Assembly: GCA_003354055.1 (NCBI GenBank)
Contig: PIVQ01000007.1
Location: 1 to 47,814 of the forward strand
Origin: Desulfobacteraceae bacterium
GTDB lineage: Bacteria > Desulfobacterota > Desulfobacteria > Desulfobacterales > Desulfobacteraceae
DNA: 47,814 nucleotides
Reading direction: 5' to 3'
This document shows, piece by piece, positions 46,678 to 47,814 of this stretch. Position numbers and translations under genes: made by a program. The notes below the pieces were generated by a model. That model saw only the letters and a list, made by a program, of their open reading frames with translations. It did no database searches and was not told where the DNA came from. Each line of letters opens with the position of its first letter. Positions within the stretch are counted from its first letter, which is position 1.

Positions 46678-47769
46678 TTACGGCAATGCGGGCGGGCCTG
46701 AAAATTCCCGGTACACAGCCTCAAAGTGATCCATCATCCGGGTAAATCCCTCCCGAAGCCAGAGACTTTGGGCATAGTCCCTTAGATAGATCCCGCCAAT
46801 GGGTTCAAGAACCGCCATATCAATATCTGTTACAACCATCAGGCATTGGGGAGAGAAATCCGCATACACCGGGGTGACAGCTCCAATCAAAGCCTTAGCA
46901 ATACCGGCCTTGTCATCATCGGAAATTGTCGAATCCATCAAAAGATCGCATCGATTTTCAAGGAAACTGAGATTAAATCCAAGGGGCCCTCTGTGTGCCA
47001 CAACAGCCCCGAGTATTTTATCGGTGCCTCTATGTATCGCCAGATACAGATCCCGATAGCGAAAAAGTCCGGCACCGTCATACAGATCATTCATTCCGTC
47101 CAGAAAAATATCCCTTTGGTCAAACCCTTCTGCCAGGGCATAAATCCGCCCCCTTATCTGTGCCGCAAAAGAAAAAAAAGCAGAGGCAAGCCCCGGATGC
47201 CACCGGACAATGTCAATGCCCCTGCCGGGGCTTACCTTTTTTGCAGCCAGAGGGAATTGAACATAATGATAGGTCCGGCAAGATGCCATTTTAGACCCGA
47301 TGGTATTTACCAGTGTACCGAAAACCGCACGGGGCAGGATCTTTGAGGGCTGAAACCACAGGCAACCGCTTTTTACCTTTACAGGACTGTGAATATGATG
47401 AGATTGGATGGCCATCATCACAGCCCTTGAGCCCCTTGGATTACCCGTAGACACCCAGTGCTGGGCATTTACCGCCCGTAATGCAGGCCGCCAGGTAGTG
47501 ATGGCAGTCCAGGCATTTTCCCGGGCGCAGGATACGACCCGGAACAATTGATCCCGACTGTTCATACCCCGGTCCCAGTTATCCAGGATCTCATCAATAT
47601 GGGGTGCCAGCCGTTTTAGTTTTGCCGGATATAAAAAACCCAGGGTCTTATACCGATCAAGCAATCGGTCTGCCCCAAGAGCATTCACCCGGCATCCATA
47701 GGTGGAAAAAGAATCCGGAGCAATCAAGTCCGGCAAAGAACGCTTTAAAGCCTTTACGTCAGGAGCCAT
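46678..47769 (-). CDS. Unknown protein, operon partner of methyltransferase
   Basis: The 363-aa protein does not belong to a family I can name. It has no signal peptide or membrane helix. It has a helical start (KALKRSLPDLIAPDSF), several conserved-looking aromatic segments (QHWVSTGNPRGSRAVMMAIQSHHIHSP, YHYVQFPLAAKKVSPGRG) and a C-terminal segment (ILGAVVAHRGPLGFNLSFLENRCDLLMDS, LMVVTDIDMAVLEPIGG) that has the look of a GNAT-like fold with beta strands and a following helix. GGGGATATC precedes the ATG. It lies upstream of a SAM methyltransferase gene in the same operon. The fold suggestion is weak. Confidence 0.6.
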   Translation of the reverse strand: MAPDVKALKRSLPDLIAPDSFSTYGCRVNALGADRLLDRYKTLGFLYPAKLKRLAPHIDEILDNWDRGMNSRDQLFRVVSCARENAWTAITTWRPALRAVNAQHWVSTGNPRGSRAVMMAIQSHHIHSPVKVKSGCLWFQPSKILPRAVFGTLVNTIGSKMASCRTYHYVQFPLAAKKVSPGRGIDIVRWHPGLASAFFSFAAQIRGRIYALAEGFDQRDIFLDGMNDLYDGAGLFRYRDLYLAIHRGTDKILGAVVAHRGPLGFNLSFLENRCDLLMDSTISDDDKAGIAKALIGAVTPVYADFSPQCLMVVTDIDMAVLEPIGGIYLRDYAQSLWLREGFTRMMDHFEAVYREFSGPPALP

Positions 47770-47814
47770 GATATCCCCCTGTAAATGAAACCTTCCGAGA
47801 ACGGCCTGATAAGA

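Noticed and set aside
1..47814. CRISPR arrays, rRNA and tRNA genes
   Set aside because: No regularly spaced repeats, no tRNA-like cloverleaf with a TTC-type arm and no rRNA sequence was noticed. A covariance search was not possible here.

Overview
The window is mostly a Mu-like transposable prophage inserted in a chromosome that looks like a sulfate-reducing, anaerobic Desulfobacterota (Desulfobacter-type) genome. The host assignment is an inference. It rests on a glycyl-radical enzyme operon, a response regulator with a CxxC/CxxC tail of a type I associate with that group, moderate GC content and strong AGGAG ribosome sites. No rRNA, tRNA or CRISPR array was seen.

Layout. (1) 1-455: a short sequence with inverted terminal repeats of IS21 type and no transposase. 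(2) About 0.45-4.7 kb, minus strand: accessory genes with defence-like domains (DUF2695, DUF2971, a membrane-anchored AbiTii-like protein, a membrane protein with a probable beta domain, a 68-aa CxCGCG protein and an NYN nuclease-fold protein). (3) 4.9-36.3 kb, minus strand: the phage lytic genes. Read in the direction of transcription, they start at the right with Ner-like/DUF3102-like early proteins, MuA-type transposase, MuB-type ATPase, small zinc proteins, GemA and a Mor-type activator, followed by an intrinsic terminator. Next come small secreted or membrane proteins, a HEPN-like cargo gene, a lysis-like group, a Mu-type packaging and head module, a P2-type contractile tail (gpV-W-J-I-H, sheath, tube, E/E', tape measure, U, X, D) and a DNA adenine methylase. 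(4) 36.39-38.74 kb, plus strand: the CI-like repressor followed by three genes read in the same direction, including a lipoprotein; these are candidates for expression in the lysogen. (5) 38.74-39.77 kb: about 1 kb without a convincing gene, with repeats; the prophage end probably lies here.

Host genes occupy 39.77-47.8 kb. They are a periplasmic solute-binding protein (plus strand), then a minus-strand operon of FadR-type GntR regulator, glycyl-radical activase, HypD-type 4-hydroxyproline dehydratase and GNAT acetyltransferase with one-base gaps between the last three. Further right lie a response regulator with a zinc-ribbon-like tail and a two-gene unit of an unknown protein and a SAM methyltransferase.

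The clearest non-gene signals are: a programmed -1 frameshift site in the tail chaperone gene (CCCAAAG, 8-nt spacer, 11-bp stem); an internal ribosome site inside the protease gene that would make the scaffold; a 54-bp repeat found about 205-215 bp upstream of two cargo genes that lie 24 kb apart; and a symmetrical operator between the divergent repressor and early operon. I did not find a wholly new multi-gene system with certainty. The best candidates are the phage-borne cargo genes tied together by the 54-bp repeat and the HypD-GNAT operon with an activase that lacks the ferredoxin-like insert.
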